Shown here one piece after another: positions 45,263 through 53,834 of a DNA stretch of 64,000 nt (position 1 is its first letter; every line of letters starts with the position of its first letter). The position numbers and the translations under genes were made by a program. This stretch comes from Akkermansia muciniphila (GTDB taxonomy: Bacteria > Verrucomicrobiota > Verrucomicrobiia > Verrucomicrobiales > Akkermansiaceae). The notes under the pieces are model-generated. The model searched no databases. It was not told the DNA's origin and saw nothing but the letters and a program-made list of their open reading frames with translations. Location of the stretch: positions 1 to 64,000 of the forward strand of contig CAMDAD010000004.1 in the NCBI GenBank assembly GCA_945888515.1, given 5' to 3'.

Positions 45263-46198
45263 ATGACTTGGCGCTCTGTATTCCCCTCAAAACCACGACA
45301 ATGGGTGCTGAGTCTCGCCCTCGTGGTGGCTTTGTTTCCCCTCGTAGGTTGGATTGGAGGTGGATACTGGCTCTTTGATCTATTCAATCATTTCCAATAC
45401 CAATACCTCGCTTATTTTTCCCTTAGTATGCTGCTGCTGCTCGCGATGAGAGCCTGGCGCGGAGCGGCGATAGTAGCAGTATTGCTTCTGCTGCCGCTGG
45501 TGAGGATCGCGCCTTCCTATTTCGTCCCAGCCGAAGGTGTCACCTCGCACAAGTCGGTCCGCGTGGCTTCATTCAATGTCCTAGTCTCGAATGACCGTTA
45601 CGAAGATACCTTGCGGTGGGTGCGTGAATCACAACCGGACTGCGTCTACTTTTCGGAAACCTCGGAAAAATGGGCGAAGGAGCTCGAGGCACTGTCGAGC
45701 GATTACCCCTACTCGATCGAAAACAATAACGGCTTTGCCTTTTACTCGAAATTTCCCTTCCGTCGCAATCGGATCGTCTATTGTAGCCAATACCGTTTCC
45801 CTCTGCTCATCGCGCATCTCGAGATGCCACAGGGCGAGGTCATGTTCTGCGGTATCCATCCGCTGCCACCTGTCACCCCGCGGTGGGCGCGCGCGCTAAG
45901 GGAGACCATGGAAGTTTTGGCACAGGAGGTAGAGAGTGAAAAAGGTTCTGTCATTGTGGCGGGTGACTTCAACCTGACTCGCTGGAGCCAAAACGCCACG
46001 ATGCTCGAACGTGCACGACTCCTCGATGCCTCCCGCGGCCAGTCTCCAGAAGCCACTTGGATGCGGGGTAACCCGTTACTGGCGATCCCGATTGATCGGA
46101 TTCTATATCGCGGGACAGACATGAGCTGCCAGACGTTTCACATTGGTCCCGACCTCGGTTCGGATCATCGTCCTGTAATAGCCAAAATTTTCTGGTAA
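45263..46198 (+). CDS. Membrane-bound endonuclease/exonuclease/phosphatase family protein
   Basis: This is a 311-residue protein. Three N-terminal membrane helices lie at about residues 13-33, 45-61 and 67-85. An EEP-fold catalytic domain follows from about residue 98: RVASFNVLVSNDRY, YFSETSEKW (metal-binding Glu), GIHPLPP, AGDFNLTRWS, and the terminal GSDHRPVIAKIFW with the catalytic Asp-His pair. The domain could act on phosphodiesters in nucleic acids or lipids. It probably faces the periplasm, as in other short membrane-anchored EEP proteins. Confidence 0.82.
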   Translation: MTWRSVFPSKPRQWVLSLALVVALFPLVGWIGGGYWLFDLFNHFQYQYLAYFSLSMLLLLAMRAWRGAAIVAVLLLLPLVRIAPSYFVPAEGVTSHKSVRVASFNVLVSNDRYEDTLRWVRESQPDCVYFSETSEKWAKELEALSSDYPYSIENNNGFAFYSKFPFRRNRIVYCSQYRFPLLIAHLEMPQGEVMFCGIHPLPPVTPRWARALRETMEVLAQEVESEKGSVIVAGDFNLTRWSQNATMLERARLLDASRGQSPEATWMRGNPLLAIPIDRILYRGTDMSCQTFHIGPDLGSDHRPVIAKIFW

Positions 46199-46334
46199 TC
46201 GAAACACTCCTTGCAGCACAGAAAAGGAAACCACCGCAGTCATTTTACGGAAAGGGCGTCGATGCCGAGGAGGATCCTTCGCATTTTTTCCTGTCGTAGG
46301 GGCCCTCGGTTCGCTATCGTCCGTCATACGTTTC

Positions 46335-47249
46335 ATGACATCGCACACCGCAGCAATCACGACTCTTCAGGCAAAAAAATTACGCGACTTGCTCGTCACT
46401 CTCGGATTCGAGTTTGCGGAGAAACCGTATACCTTGTTTGCGGCAAAAAAAGGCAAGCTCTCCATCAGTGTCTATCAAAAAGGCCCCAAGGTCCTCATCC
46501 AGGGCAAGGGCACAGCCGAATTCATCGAGTTCCACCTCGAACCGGAAATTCTTGGCGTAGCAACACTCGGTTATGAAGAAGTGCATCAACCGGAGATGTT
46601 TTCCCCGCATTTCGGCATCGACGAGAGTGGCAAGGGAGATTACTTCGGACCACTCGTGATTGCCGGTGTTTATACCGATGCCACTATCACAAAACACTTG
46701 ATGGCCGGGGGAATTATGGATTCGAAACGCATCGGCTCAGCCGAAAAAATACGCAAGCTTGCGTCCCTGATACGCGAAACGCCTGGTATCGCCTATCACA
46801 TTCTCACTCTCCCTCCCCTGCGCTATAATGAACTCTACAGTGAGTTCCGAAACCTCAACCGAATGCTTGCCTGGGCACACGTCTCGGTAATCGAAAAATT
46901 ACTACTGCAAGTCCCCGATTGCCCGCGCAGCCTCAGTGATCAGTTCGCAAAAGCTGCCGTTCTACAAAAAGCACTTACTGGAAAAAAACTCAGGATTGAG
47001 CTAGATCAACGCACGAAAGCAGAGTCAGACATCGCCGTGGCTGCCGCATCCATTCTTGCCCGCGAACGATTTGTGGAATGGATGGACAAGACTTCCGCTG
47101 CTGGGGAGATCAAACTTCCCTTGGGGGCCTCTTCTGGCATCCTGAGTGCCGCACGCGCCGTGATAGAAAAACACGGCAAAGATGCGTTGGGAAAAGTGGC
47201 CAAACTACATTTTAAAACGACGGCCCAGGTATGGGCTAGCTCCCCATGA
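46335..47249 (+). CDS. rnhC: Ribonuclease HIII
   Basis: This is a 304-residue enzyme. The N-terminal TBP-like substrate-binding domain is at residues 1-85 (LSISVYQKGPKVLIQGKGTA is typical). The RNase H catalytic domain starts with FGIDESGKGDYFGPLV and contributes Asp96 and Glu97. The next Asp is in MDSKRIG (Asp129), and the last acidic residue is probably in KAESDIAVAAASILAR. The GKG signature marks RNase HIII rather than HII. It degrades RNA in RNA-DNA hybrids. RNase HIII occurs in Firmicutes, Chlamydiae and some Verrucomicrobiota. Confidence 0.9.
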   Translation: MTSHTAAITTLQAKKLRDLLVTLGFEFAEKPYTLFAAKKGKLSISVYQKGPKVLIQGKGTAEFIEFHLEPEILGVATLGYEEVHQPEMFSPHFGIDESGKGDYFGPLVIAGVYTDATITKHLMAGGIMDSKRIGSAEKIRKLASLIRETPGIAYHILTLPPLRYNELYSEFRNLNRMLAWAHVSVIEKLLLQVPDCPRSLSDQFAKAAVLQKALTGKKLRIELDQRTKAESDIAVAAASILARERFVEWMDKTSAAGEIKLPLGASSGILSAARAVIEKHGKDALGKVAKLHFKTTAQVWASSP

Positions 47250-47275
47250 GACTATCGCTTGAGTAACACCATTCC

Positions 47276-47300
47276 TCTTTTTGTGCTGACCACAAAAAGA
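47276..47300. other. Perfect 10-bp inverted repeat downstream of rnhC
   Basis: TCTTTTTGTG (47276-47285), a CTGAC loop and CACAAAAAGA (47291-47300) form a perfect but AT-rich hairpin, 26 bases after the rnhC stop and about 170 before the HU gene. No T tract follows on either strand, so it is not a typical terminator. The rest of 47250-47468 holds no gene. Confidence 0.5.
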
Positions 47301-47468
47301 CGATTTATTCTCCTTCTTCTCCTGATTTGTGTCATGAGCTAGCAGATTTTTAAGCTAATGACATTTTTTGCGAGACAATTTTGCCATTTTCTGGTTAGAT
47401 TCCTTCGGTCTTCCCCCATAGTGACAGACGATCTTTCTTATCAATTACCTATTTGAACCCCTCCACCT

Positions 47469-47795
47469 ATGCCTACATTGACAAAACGCGACCTTATAGT
47501 TGATATTACAAACAAACTGAATCACCTCGAATTAACGCAAACGCTGGTGACTGAAATCATTGATCAGTTTATGGATTCGGTTACAGAAAGACTTTGCACA
47601 GGAGAAAAAGTGGTCATTCGAAATTTTGGAGTGTTCCAAGCCACCGAAGTGAGAGCCAAGGTAGGAAGGAATCCACGCGATCCCGGTAAAGACATCCCCA
47701 TCCCCGTCTGCGCAGTCGTGAAATTCAAGGCTGGTAAGGAATTGAAAGCCAAGGTCGCTCAATCGCTTCCCATCATCCGCGAAAAGCGTTCGTAA
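47469..47795 (+). CDS. HU/IHF-family DNA-bending protein
   Basis: This is a 108-residue nucleoid protein. It has LTKRDLIVDITNKL at the start, VIRNFGVFQ in the body, and the DNA-intercalating arm with the RNPRDPGKDIPIP sequence (Pro at the tip). It ends VVKFKAGKELKAKV. The GRNP and IPVCAVVKFK pattern is closer to the IHF side of the family. It bends DNA, and IHF-type proteins often help sigma-54 activators reach the promoter, which may matter given rpoN at 5887. Confidence 0.88.
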   Translation: MPTLTKRDLIVDITNKLNHLELTQTLVTEIIDQFMDSVTERLCTGEKVVIRNFGVFQATEVRAKVGRNPRDPGKDIPIPVCAVVKFKAGKELKAKVAQSLPIIREKRS

Positions 47796-47889
47796 GGAAG
47801 GAACCATTCTGGCAGTCGATTGAGCCGTGTAATCCGCGAACGCACTGCAGGCTTGCGCTCTGCATGGAGCTGTGCATGTTTGCCCTGGC

Positions 47890-48729
47890 ATGATCTGGCG
47901 AGCAATCAACAGAACCATCGATCTTTCGCAGCGCGGCATGATCATGGGAATTCTCAATACGACGCCGGATTCTTTTTCGGACGGTGGTCTTCATGACGAT
48001 ACCACGCGAGCTTTGAAGCACGCGTTTCAGATGATTGAGGAAGGTGCCGAGATCATCGATGTCGGTGGCGAATCCACCCGTCCCGGTGCGCCCAAGGTGA
48101 CAGTGCAGGAAGAACTACAACGGGTGATCCCAGTGATCTGCGAACTGCGGGCGACGTGGAAAGGGTTGATTTCGATCGATACCACGAAAGCCCACGTCGC
48201 CTCCGTCGCTTTGGACGTCGGAGCCGACATCATCAATGACATCAGTGGTTTACGAGCGGACGCGGATATGCTGCCACTCTGCCTGCGCAGTCGGTGCGGC
48301 GTCATCATTATGCACATGCAAGGAACTCCACAAACGATGCAGTTGTGTCCGACCTATGAAGATGTAGTGGATGAAGTGAGGAGTTTTTTCGAAGAGCGTT
48401 ATCGTGCGATCACGACTGCGGGGGTGACAGCGGAGCAGTTGTGCTTTGACCCTGGCATTGGCTTCGGAAAAACCCCAGAGCATAATTGGACGTTATTGCA
48501 GCGACTGCCGGAACTCTTGATTCATCAGCGCCCCTTGCTTCTGGGTATTTCGCGCAAGTCCTTCATTGGGCATCGCCTACGCGATCCGGAAATCGCTCAT
48601 CGCAACTGGCCCACGGTAGCCCTCACTGCATACGGTCGCGAGCACGGCGCCATGATTCACCGTGTGCACGAAGTGAAGAACAATGCACAAGCCCTGCGTA
48701 TGACCGAGGCGCTGACGCAAGCTGACTGA
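47890..48729 (+). CDS. folP: Dihydropteroate synthase
   Basis: This is a 279-residue enzyme of folate synthesis that joins 4-aminobenzoate to dihydropterin pyrophosphate and is the sulfonamide target. It has MGILNTTPDSFSDGG (signature 1), IDVGGESTRPGA (signature 2), SIDTTKAHVA, DISGLRADADM, and the C-terminal GISRKSFIG. ATG 47890 is preferred (the next residues fit the family start), with ATG 47872 in frame. It follows the HU gene with no terminator seen between. Confidence 0.94.
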   Translation: MIWRAINRTIDLSQRGMIMGILNTTPDSFSDGGLHDDTTRALKHAFQMIEEGAEIIDVGGESTRPGAPKVTVQEELQRVIPVICELRATWKGLISIDTTKAHVASVALDVGADIINDISGLRADADMLPLCLRSRCGVIIMHMQGTPQTMQLCPTYEDVVDEVRSFFEERYRAITTAGVTAEQLCFDPGIGFGKTPEHNWTLLQRLPELLIHQRPLLLGISRKSFIGHRLRDPEIAHRNWPTVALTAYGREHGAMIHRVHEVKNNAQALRMTEALTQAD

Positions 48730-48800
48730 GTCCCGTCCGTGATCACTTCAGGACCATCGAAAGGAACCACTGCGTATCACACCCGCGCAGACGCTCTTCT

Positions 48801-51467
48801 CTAACGCAAAGCCTGCCGCATTTCCTCAAGCTGGGCGAGTTTCCCCTTCCATTCGGCGAGGCGTTCTTTTTCCTGCTCGACGACATCGGCAGGAGCGCGA
48901 TCTATGAAACTGGCATTACCGAGTTTTGCTTCGCACTTGACGACCTCTTTGGCGAGCTTGTCGATTTCTTTGCCGAGACGAATTTTTTCAGCTTCCACAT
49001 CAATTAGTCCTTCGAGAGGAAGATAGACTTCACCTACCGGGGTGATCGCTACCGGAGTGCCCTTGGGGGACTCATAGGAATCATCGATACGGATCTCCCC
49101 TGCTCCTGCAAGTAGTGCAAGGACATCACATTCCTCTACTAACCATGAGGAAGCGTTTTTTACGATGAATGTCACATCGCGGCGAGTGGCGACATTGTAT
49201 TCAAACTTCAGATTTCGCATTCGGCCGGTCGCCTCGTAGATGGCAGATGCTTTTTGCTGAGCGGTGGCTGCCTCGAAGCCACTGAGCAAAGGTGCGGCAG
49301 GAAGCAATCGGTTCATCAGAAATTCACCCTCGGGCACGTAGCCCATCCGCGAGGAAAGCTCTTCTGTAACGTGCGGCATGTAGGGGTGAAGCAGTTGCAA
49401 AAATCGACTCATCACGGCATCGAAGACAGCGAGTGTGCGATCGCGCTGATCCTCATTCGCCGTGTTGCGAAGATCTCCTTTCACCGCCTCAAGGAACCAG
49501 TCGCACAGCTCGCTCCAAAGGAACTCGTGCATTTTTTGTGCGATTTCACCGAATCGATATTCGCCGTAAGATTCGTCCAACTGAACGGTCAGCGCATCGA
49601 GCTTCGCCATGATATCAATGTGATAGGGCGGGAGTGAGTCGAGTGACGGCAAAACTAGTGCGCGACCTTCACTCGCCATCTGGCGGAAGCGGCAGGCATT
49701 GTAGATTTTGTTGGCAAAGTTGCGGCCTTCTTCGACCTGCGATTCATCGAAGCGCACATCGCTGCCCACCGGCGCGATACGCAGCAATCCGAATCTCAAA
49801 CCATCGGCTCCGAACTGATCCATGAGATCAAGAGGGTCAGGCGAATTGCCCAGTTGTTTGCTCATCTTGCGGCCCTGCAGGTCGCGAATGATCGATGTGA
49901 AATAGACGTTACGAAACGGTAGCTCGTCCATGAACTCGTATCCCGCCATGATCATGCGTGCGACCCAGAAAAAGATGATGTCCGGCCCCGTGACGAGGTC
50001 GTTGGTTGGATAAAATTTCCCGCGGGTTTCCTCATCCATGGTCGCGAAAGGCCAGAGCCACGAACTAAACCAGGTATCCATGCTATCCTCATCCTGCACC
50101 CAGTTTTCGGGATCGGACGGCGGCTCTGTACCTACATGAATGTCGCCTTTGTTGCGATCACCGAGGTCAAGCGTATCGGCATTTTGCAACTCAGAGGCTT
50201 TGTCTTTTCGATACCATACAGGAATACGATGACCCCACCACAACTGTCGGCTGATGCACCAGTCCTGCAAATGTTCCATCCAATGAGAGAAGGTTTTTCT
50301 CCAACGATCCGGACGGAAAACGATCTCGCCATTTTCCACCGCAGCGGCGGTGCGCTCCACCGAGGGATAGCGAAGGAACCATTGCAGCGAAAGACGTGGC
50401 TCGATGGGAACATCCGCGCGCTCGCTGAACCCGACGTTGTTCGAGTAATCCTCCTCCTTCACCAGCGCACCCATTTCCGCGAGCTTGAGCGCGGCGAGCT
50501 TGCGGGCTTTGAAACGATCAATACCGTCAAGCTCTGGGCAATCGGGGCAGTTGATGCGTCCATCAGGATGCAACACATCGATGATGGGAAGATCGTGACG
50601 TTGGCCGATTTCAAAGTCGATGCGGTCATGTGCCGGGGTTACTTTCAGAGCGCCCGTGCCGAACTCCTTGTCCACAGCCTCATCCGCGATAATCGGAATC
50701 GCCGCACGCGGAAAAGGCCGCCAGACGTGTTTGCCGATCAAATCCATGTAGCGCTCATCCTGTGGGTTCACCGCTACCGCCGTGTCGCCCATGAGCGTCT
50801 CGGGGCGGGTAGTGGAAATTTCCAGGTATCGACCCGGCTCTTCGGCCACTTCATAACGCATGGTGTAAAACTTGCCGTTTTGCTGCTTCGGGATGACCTC
50901 TTCGTCACTGAGGGCGGTAAGAGAAACGGGGCACCAGTTGACCATGCGCAGCCCGCGGTAGATGAGCCCTTTTTCAAAAAGCTTCACGAAGACCTGTTGC
51001 ACCTCTCGCGTGTAATCGGAATCCATCGTAAAACGCTCACGACTCCAATCACACGAGCATCCGAGTCGTTTCAGTTGACCGATAATGATATCGCCGTATT
51101 GCTCCTTCCAGGCCCAAACGCGCTTAAGAAATTCCTCGCGTCCTAGGTCGCGACGACTTTTCCCCTCTTGCTTGCGGATGAGTTGCTCTACCTTCGTCTG
51201 CGTCGCAATGCCCGCATGATCCGTCCCCGGAAGCCACAGTACTTCATACCCTTTTTGCCTCGCTCTTCTGGCCAAAATATCTTGCAGCGCATTGTTCAGC
51301 ACGTGACCCAAATGAAGAATTCCCGTCACATTGGGTGGCGGAATCACGATGGAATAACCCGGCTTTTGTGATTGCGGATTGGCTTCAAAACAACGGCCCT
51401 CAATCCACGCGGCATACCACTTTGCTTCTACATCCTTCGGTTCGTATCCTTTGGGTAACTCTGACAT
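48801..51467 (-). CDS. valS: Valyl-tRNA synthetase
   Basis: This is an 888-residue class I synthetase. The HIGH motif is in PPPNVTGILHLGHVL, and the KMSKS motif reads KMSKQLGN. The editing domain (about residues 190-340, with TTRPETLMGDTAVAVNP) removes mischarged threonine. The C-terminal coiled coil (about 820-885) is present and complete. Length is typical. The gene is convergent with folP. Confidence 0.96.
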   Translation of the reverse strand: MSELPKGYEPKDVEAKWYAAWIEGRCFEANPQSQKPGYSIVIPPPNVTGILHLGHVLNNALQDILARRARQKGYEVLWLPGTDHAGIATQTKVEQLIRKQEGKSRRDLGREEFLKRVWAWKEQYGDIIIGQLKRLGCSCDWSRERFTMDSDYTREVQQVFVKLFEKGLIYRGLRMVNWCPVSLTALSDEEVIPKQQNGKFYTMRYEVAEEPGRYLEISTTRPETLMGDTAVAVNPQDERYMDLIGKHVWRPFPRAAIPIIADEAVDKEFGTGALKVTPAHDRIDFEIGQRHDLPIIDVLHPDGRINCPDCPELDGIDRFKARKLAALKLAEMGALVKEEDYSNNVGFSERADVPIEPRLSLQWFLRYPSVERTAAAVENGEIVFRPDRWRKTFSHWMEHLQDWCISRQLWWGHRIPVWYRKDKASELQNADTLDLGDRNKGDIHVGTEPPSDPENWVQDEDSMDTWFSSWLWPFATMDEETRGKFYPTNDLVTGPDIIFFWVARMIMAGYEFMDELPFRNVYFTSIIRDLQGRKMSKQLGNSPDPLDLMDQFGADGLRFGLLRIAPVGSDVRFDESQVEEGRNFANKIYNACRFRQMASEGRALVLPSLDSLPPYHIDIMAKLDALTVQLDESYGEYRFGEIAQKMHEFLWSELCDWFLEAVKGDLRNTANEDQRDRTLAVFDAVMSRFLQLLHPYMPHVTEELSSRMGYVPEGEFLMNRLLPAAPLLSGFEAATAQQKASAIYEATGRMRNLKFEYNVATRRDVTFIVKNASSWLVEECDVLALLAGAGEIRIDDSYESPKGTPVAITPVGEVYLPLEGLIDVEAEKIRLGKEIDKLAKEVVKCEAKLGNASFIDRAPADVVEQEKERLAEWKGKLAQLEEMRQALR

Positions 51468-51619
51468 TGCAACGCACGCTTGCCACAGCGCGCGTTAATT
51501 GTAAAGCACAGCGTTACGATGCAAATCCTATGGACGCTGTGTTTGATAGTTCCCCGTAGAGTCATCTGCTTGCCGAGGGTAAACGAAGCCACGACAAAGA
51601 CGAGCCACCGAAGTAAGAA

Positions 51620-53005
51620 TCAAAATGACCCGCCGAGCGCGAGATGAAGATCGATGCGATTCTGCAATCGTTCATTTTTCAAGCGAATCAGTGATGAGCG
51701 GGCGTTATTGGCGCGTCGCTGGGACTCGAGCACAGAAAGAATCTCCACACCCTCAATCCCCTCGGAATAATCACGTTCCGCCTGACGCTCAGCAAGGGCG
51801 GCTTGCTCCACTTCTTTTTGCAAGAAAGCCTCCTGTGAGGCGAGAGATGACTCTGCTCCAAGAGCAGACTCCACCTCGCGGAATGCTTCCAAGGCTTCTT
51901 GTGCATAATCGTGAATGGCTGCCCTGTTGCGCTCCACTGCTAGGCGCGCTTCCGATTCGAGCGCGCCGCCGGCATAAAGAAATTGTGTCAGGTTGGCGGT
52001 GATATTCGTTACCAAATCCGAAGGACTGAGCAATCGAGCAAACTCCCCTTGGGTCGAGTTGCCGCTTCCTGTGAGCGAAAAATTAGGCAGTAAGTTTTTG
52101 CGAGCAGCTCCCGCTCTTTCGGCAGAGGCGACAATCCGTGCGCGCGCGGATGCCAGATCAGGACGGCGTTCGATCAATGTCGCGGGAAGTCCCACAGGAA
52201 TACGGCCATTCAACGTCGGCAACTCCCTTCCCGGCTGGATGGCGGTGGACGGATAGCGGCCTAACAGAACTTCTAAACTGCGGGCGGCATCATCCCTTTC
52301 CAGTTCGCGCGACTTGACCGTTCGCTGAGCTGCGGAAACATTGGTGCGGCCGAGCTGGACATCCAGAGCGCGCGCATTCGGAACTCCTGCTCTATAATTG
52401 CGTTCGATGATACGCAGATTTTTTTCAAACGAATCCAGTGTGGTCTGAGCGAGGACGAGCTGCTGTTGGGCGCTGATCAGGTTGCAGTAACTTTTCGCTG
52501 TCGTTCCCGCCAAGGACAAGCGTGCATTGCGAAACTCAGCTACTGCCGCATCAAAATCCGCCGCTACCGCCTGGTTCAAATCGCGCAATCGGCCCCACAA
52601 ATCAGGCTCCCATGAGGCAGCGAGAGACAACCCCGAGCGCTCTGATGTTTGAGACCCCTCGTTGGTCAACCCACCACTGGCGCCCACACGAAAGGTCGGT
52701 AAAAGCTGCGCGCGCGACTGAATGGTCAACTCTTTTGCGACGCGCAATCGTGACGCTGTCGCTTGTAGGTCTTGATTCCTTTTTTGTGCCTCATTCACCG
52801 TATCGCGCATCCGTGAATCGTTGAATTCGCTCAGCCAACCTTCGGAGATCTGTCGGTTGCTTCGATTCCCCGCCACCTGCCATACCTCAGGCGTGTTGAT
52901 CTTAAGAGAGTGTTGCGGTTTTGCTATTCGAGACAGCCCGCAACCGACCAAGAACAGGACAAAGACACAGGAAAATAGACAGTGCATTCGCATTGGCAGA
53001 ATCAT
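51620..53005 (-). CDS. TolC/OprM (NodT)-type outer-membrane efflux lipoprotein
   Basis: This is a protein of about 461 residues with a lipoprotein signal ending in the lipobox LVGC. Two outer-membrane efflux repeats follow. Each carries the coiled coil and barrel pattern, for example SWEPDLWGRLRDLNQAVAAD in the first and RRPDLASARARIVASAERAG with GGALESEARLAVERNRAA in the second. It should form the outer-membrane channel of a tripartite RND pump. No membrane-fusion or pump gene is next to it, so the partners must be elsewhere. ATGs at 53029, 53005 and 52993 are all possible. Confidence 0.85.
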   Translation of the reverse strand: MILPMRMHCLFSCVFVLFLVGCGLSRIAKPQHSLKINTPEVWQVAGNRSNRQISEGWLSEFNDSRMRDTVNEAQKRNQDLQATASRLRVAKELTIQSRAQLLPTFRVGASGGLTNEGSQTSERSGLSLAASWEPDLWGRLRDLNQAVAADFDAAVAEFRNARLSLAGTTAKSYCNLISAQQQLVLAQTTLDSFEKNLRIIERNYRAGVPNARALDVQLGRTNVSAAQRTVKSRELERDDAARSLEVLLGRYPSTAIQPGRELPTLNGRIPVGLPATLIERRPDLASARARIVASAERAGAARKNLLPNFSLTGSGNSTQGEFARLLSPSDLVTNITANLTQFLYAGGALESEARLAVERNRAAIHDYAQEALEAFREVESALGAESSLASQEAFLQKEVEQAALAERQAERDYSEGIEGVEILSVLESQRRANNARSSLIRLKNERLQNRIDLHLALGGSF

Positions 53006-53119
53006 CTCATAATGGTCAACAGCTTTCAAGACGTATCACACTTGCAAGCAAGTTGTCACCCATGGCACGCAAGGTCGCAGTTGCCAAAATTCACCAGTGT
53101 AAGTTCCATTGGGGAGTGC

Positions 53120-53833
53120 TCACTTGACTGGCTTCGGTATGAACTCTGGAGTGTTATCGACAAGCGTCGTCACAAACGGTTGCGTCGAACCAGGCGTGAG
53201 ATAAACAAGAAAGATGCGCTTGGTCGTATCAAGAAATTGAAGTTGACGTTCAGTGAACGCGACCCAGTCCTCACCCTCTTTGTGGTAAAAGTTCGTCTGC
53301 GCTACGTTGTATTCGTTTACTTTTTTCACGGCGGGCAGCTCTGCGACTTTTCCGGAAGGAAGCGAAATTTTGTGTTCACCAGCTTGCAGGGCCGCGCTTG
53401 CCTGAGTTAGGTTAATCACGCGAGATTCGCCCTTCTTAAAGGCATTGGGCGCGTCGTTGATCAGCAGAATTCGATAGGTGGCATCGTCTGTTTGGGCCGA
53501 AGCGGGAAAAATCATCACGATCACTTTTTTCCAGTCTGCAGGGATTGGCGCACTGGCCGCCAGCGCAGCTTGGGGATTTTTCAGATCCACGGCCTTGTTT
53601 TTGAAAAGCATCAGCGAACCATTGGTTGGGAGAGTCAGTTGCGGAGCAGACAATCTTTCCATGACCAATCCTAAGGGGACGACTTGGCCGGTCTGATCCG
53701 CGATGTAGAGATCAGCGACAGGTTTGATGGGATTGTGATAATACGCGCGAATGAGCAAGGGTGCACTTTCTTGAGCGATTCCAACAATGGGAAACAACAG
53801 AGAAACAATAAGCAAATGGATGATCTTGGACAT
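53120..53833 (-). CDS. Secreted protein of unknown function, partner of Verru_Chthon A
   Basis: This is a 237-residue protein with a signal peptide (MSKIIHLLIVSLLFPIVGIAQ). The mature part is beta-rich, with no motif that I recognise; features include LLIRAYYHNPIKPVADLYIA near the start and DTTKRIFLVYLTPG near the end. Its ATG comes one base after the stop codon of the Verru_Chthon A gene, so the two are co-transcribed and probably translationally coupled. It may be a periplasmic or surface partner of the pilin-like protein. Confidence 0.7.
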   Translation of the reverse strand: MSKIIHLLIVSLLFPIVGIAQESAPLLIRAYYHNPIKPVADLYIADQTGQVVPLGLVMERLSAPQLTLPTNGSLMLFKNKAVDLKNPQAALAASAPIPADWKKVIVMIFPASAQTDDATYRILLINDAPNAFKKGESRVINLTQASAALQAGEHKISLPSGKVAELPAVKKVNEYNVAQTNFYHKEGEDWVAFTERQLQFLDTTKRIFLVYLTPGSTQPFVTTLVDNTPEFIPKPVK

Positions 53834-53834
53834 G

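Noticed and set aside
50136-51146. 336-residue open frame on the plus strand
   Set aside because: It lies wholly antisense to valS, whose protein is complete and conserved. The frame has no recognisable content.
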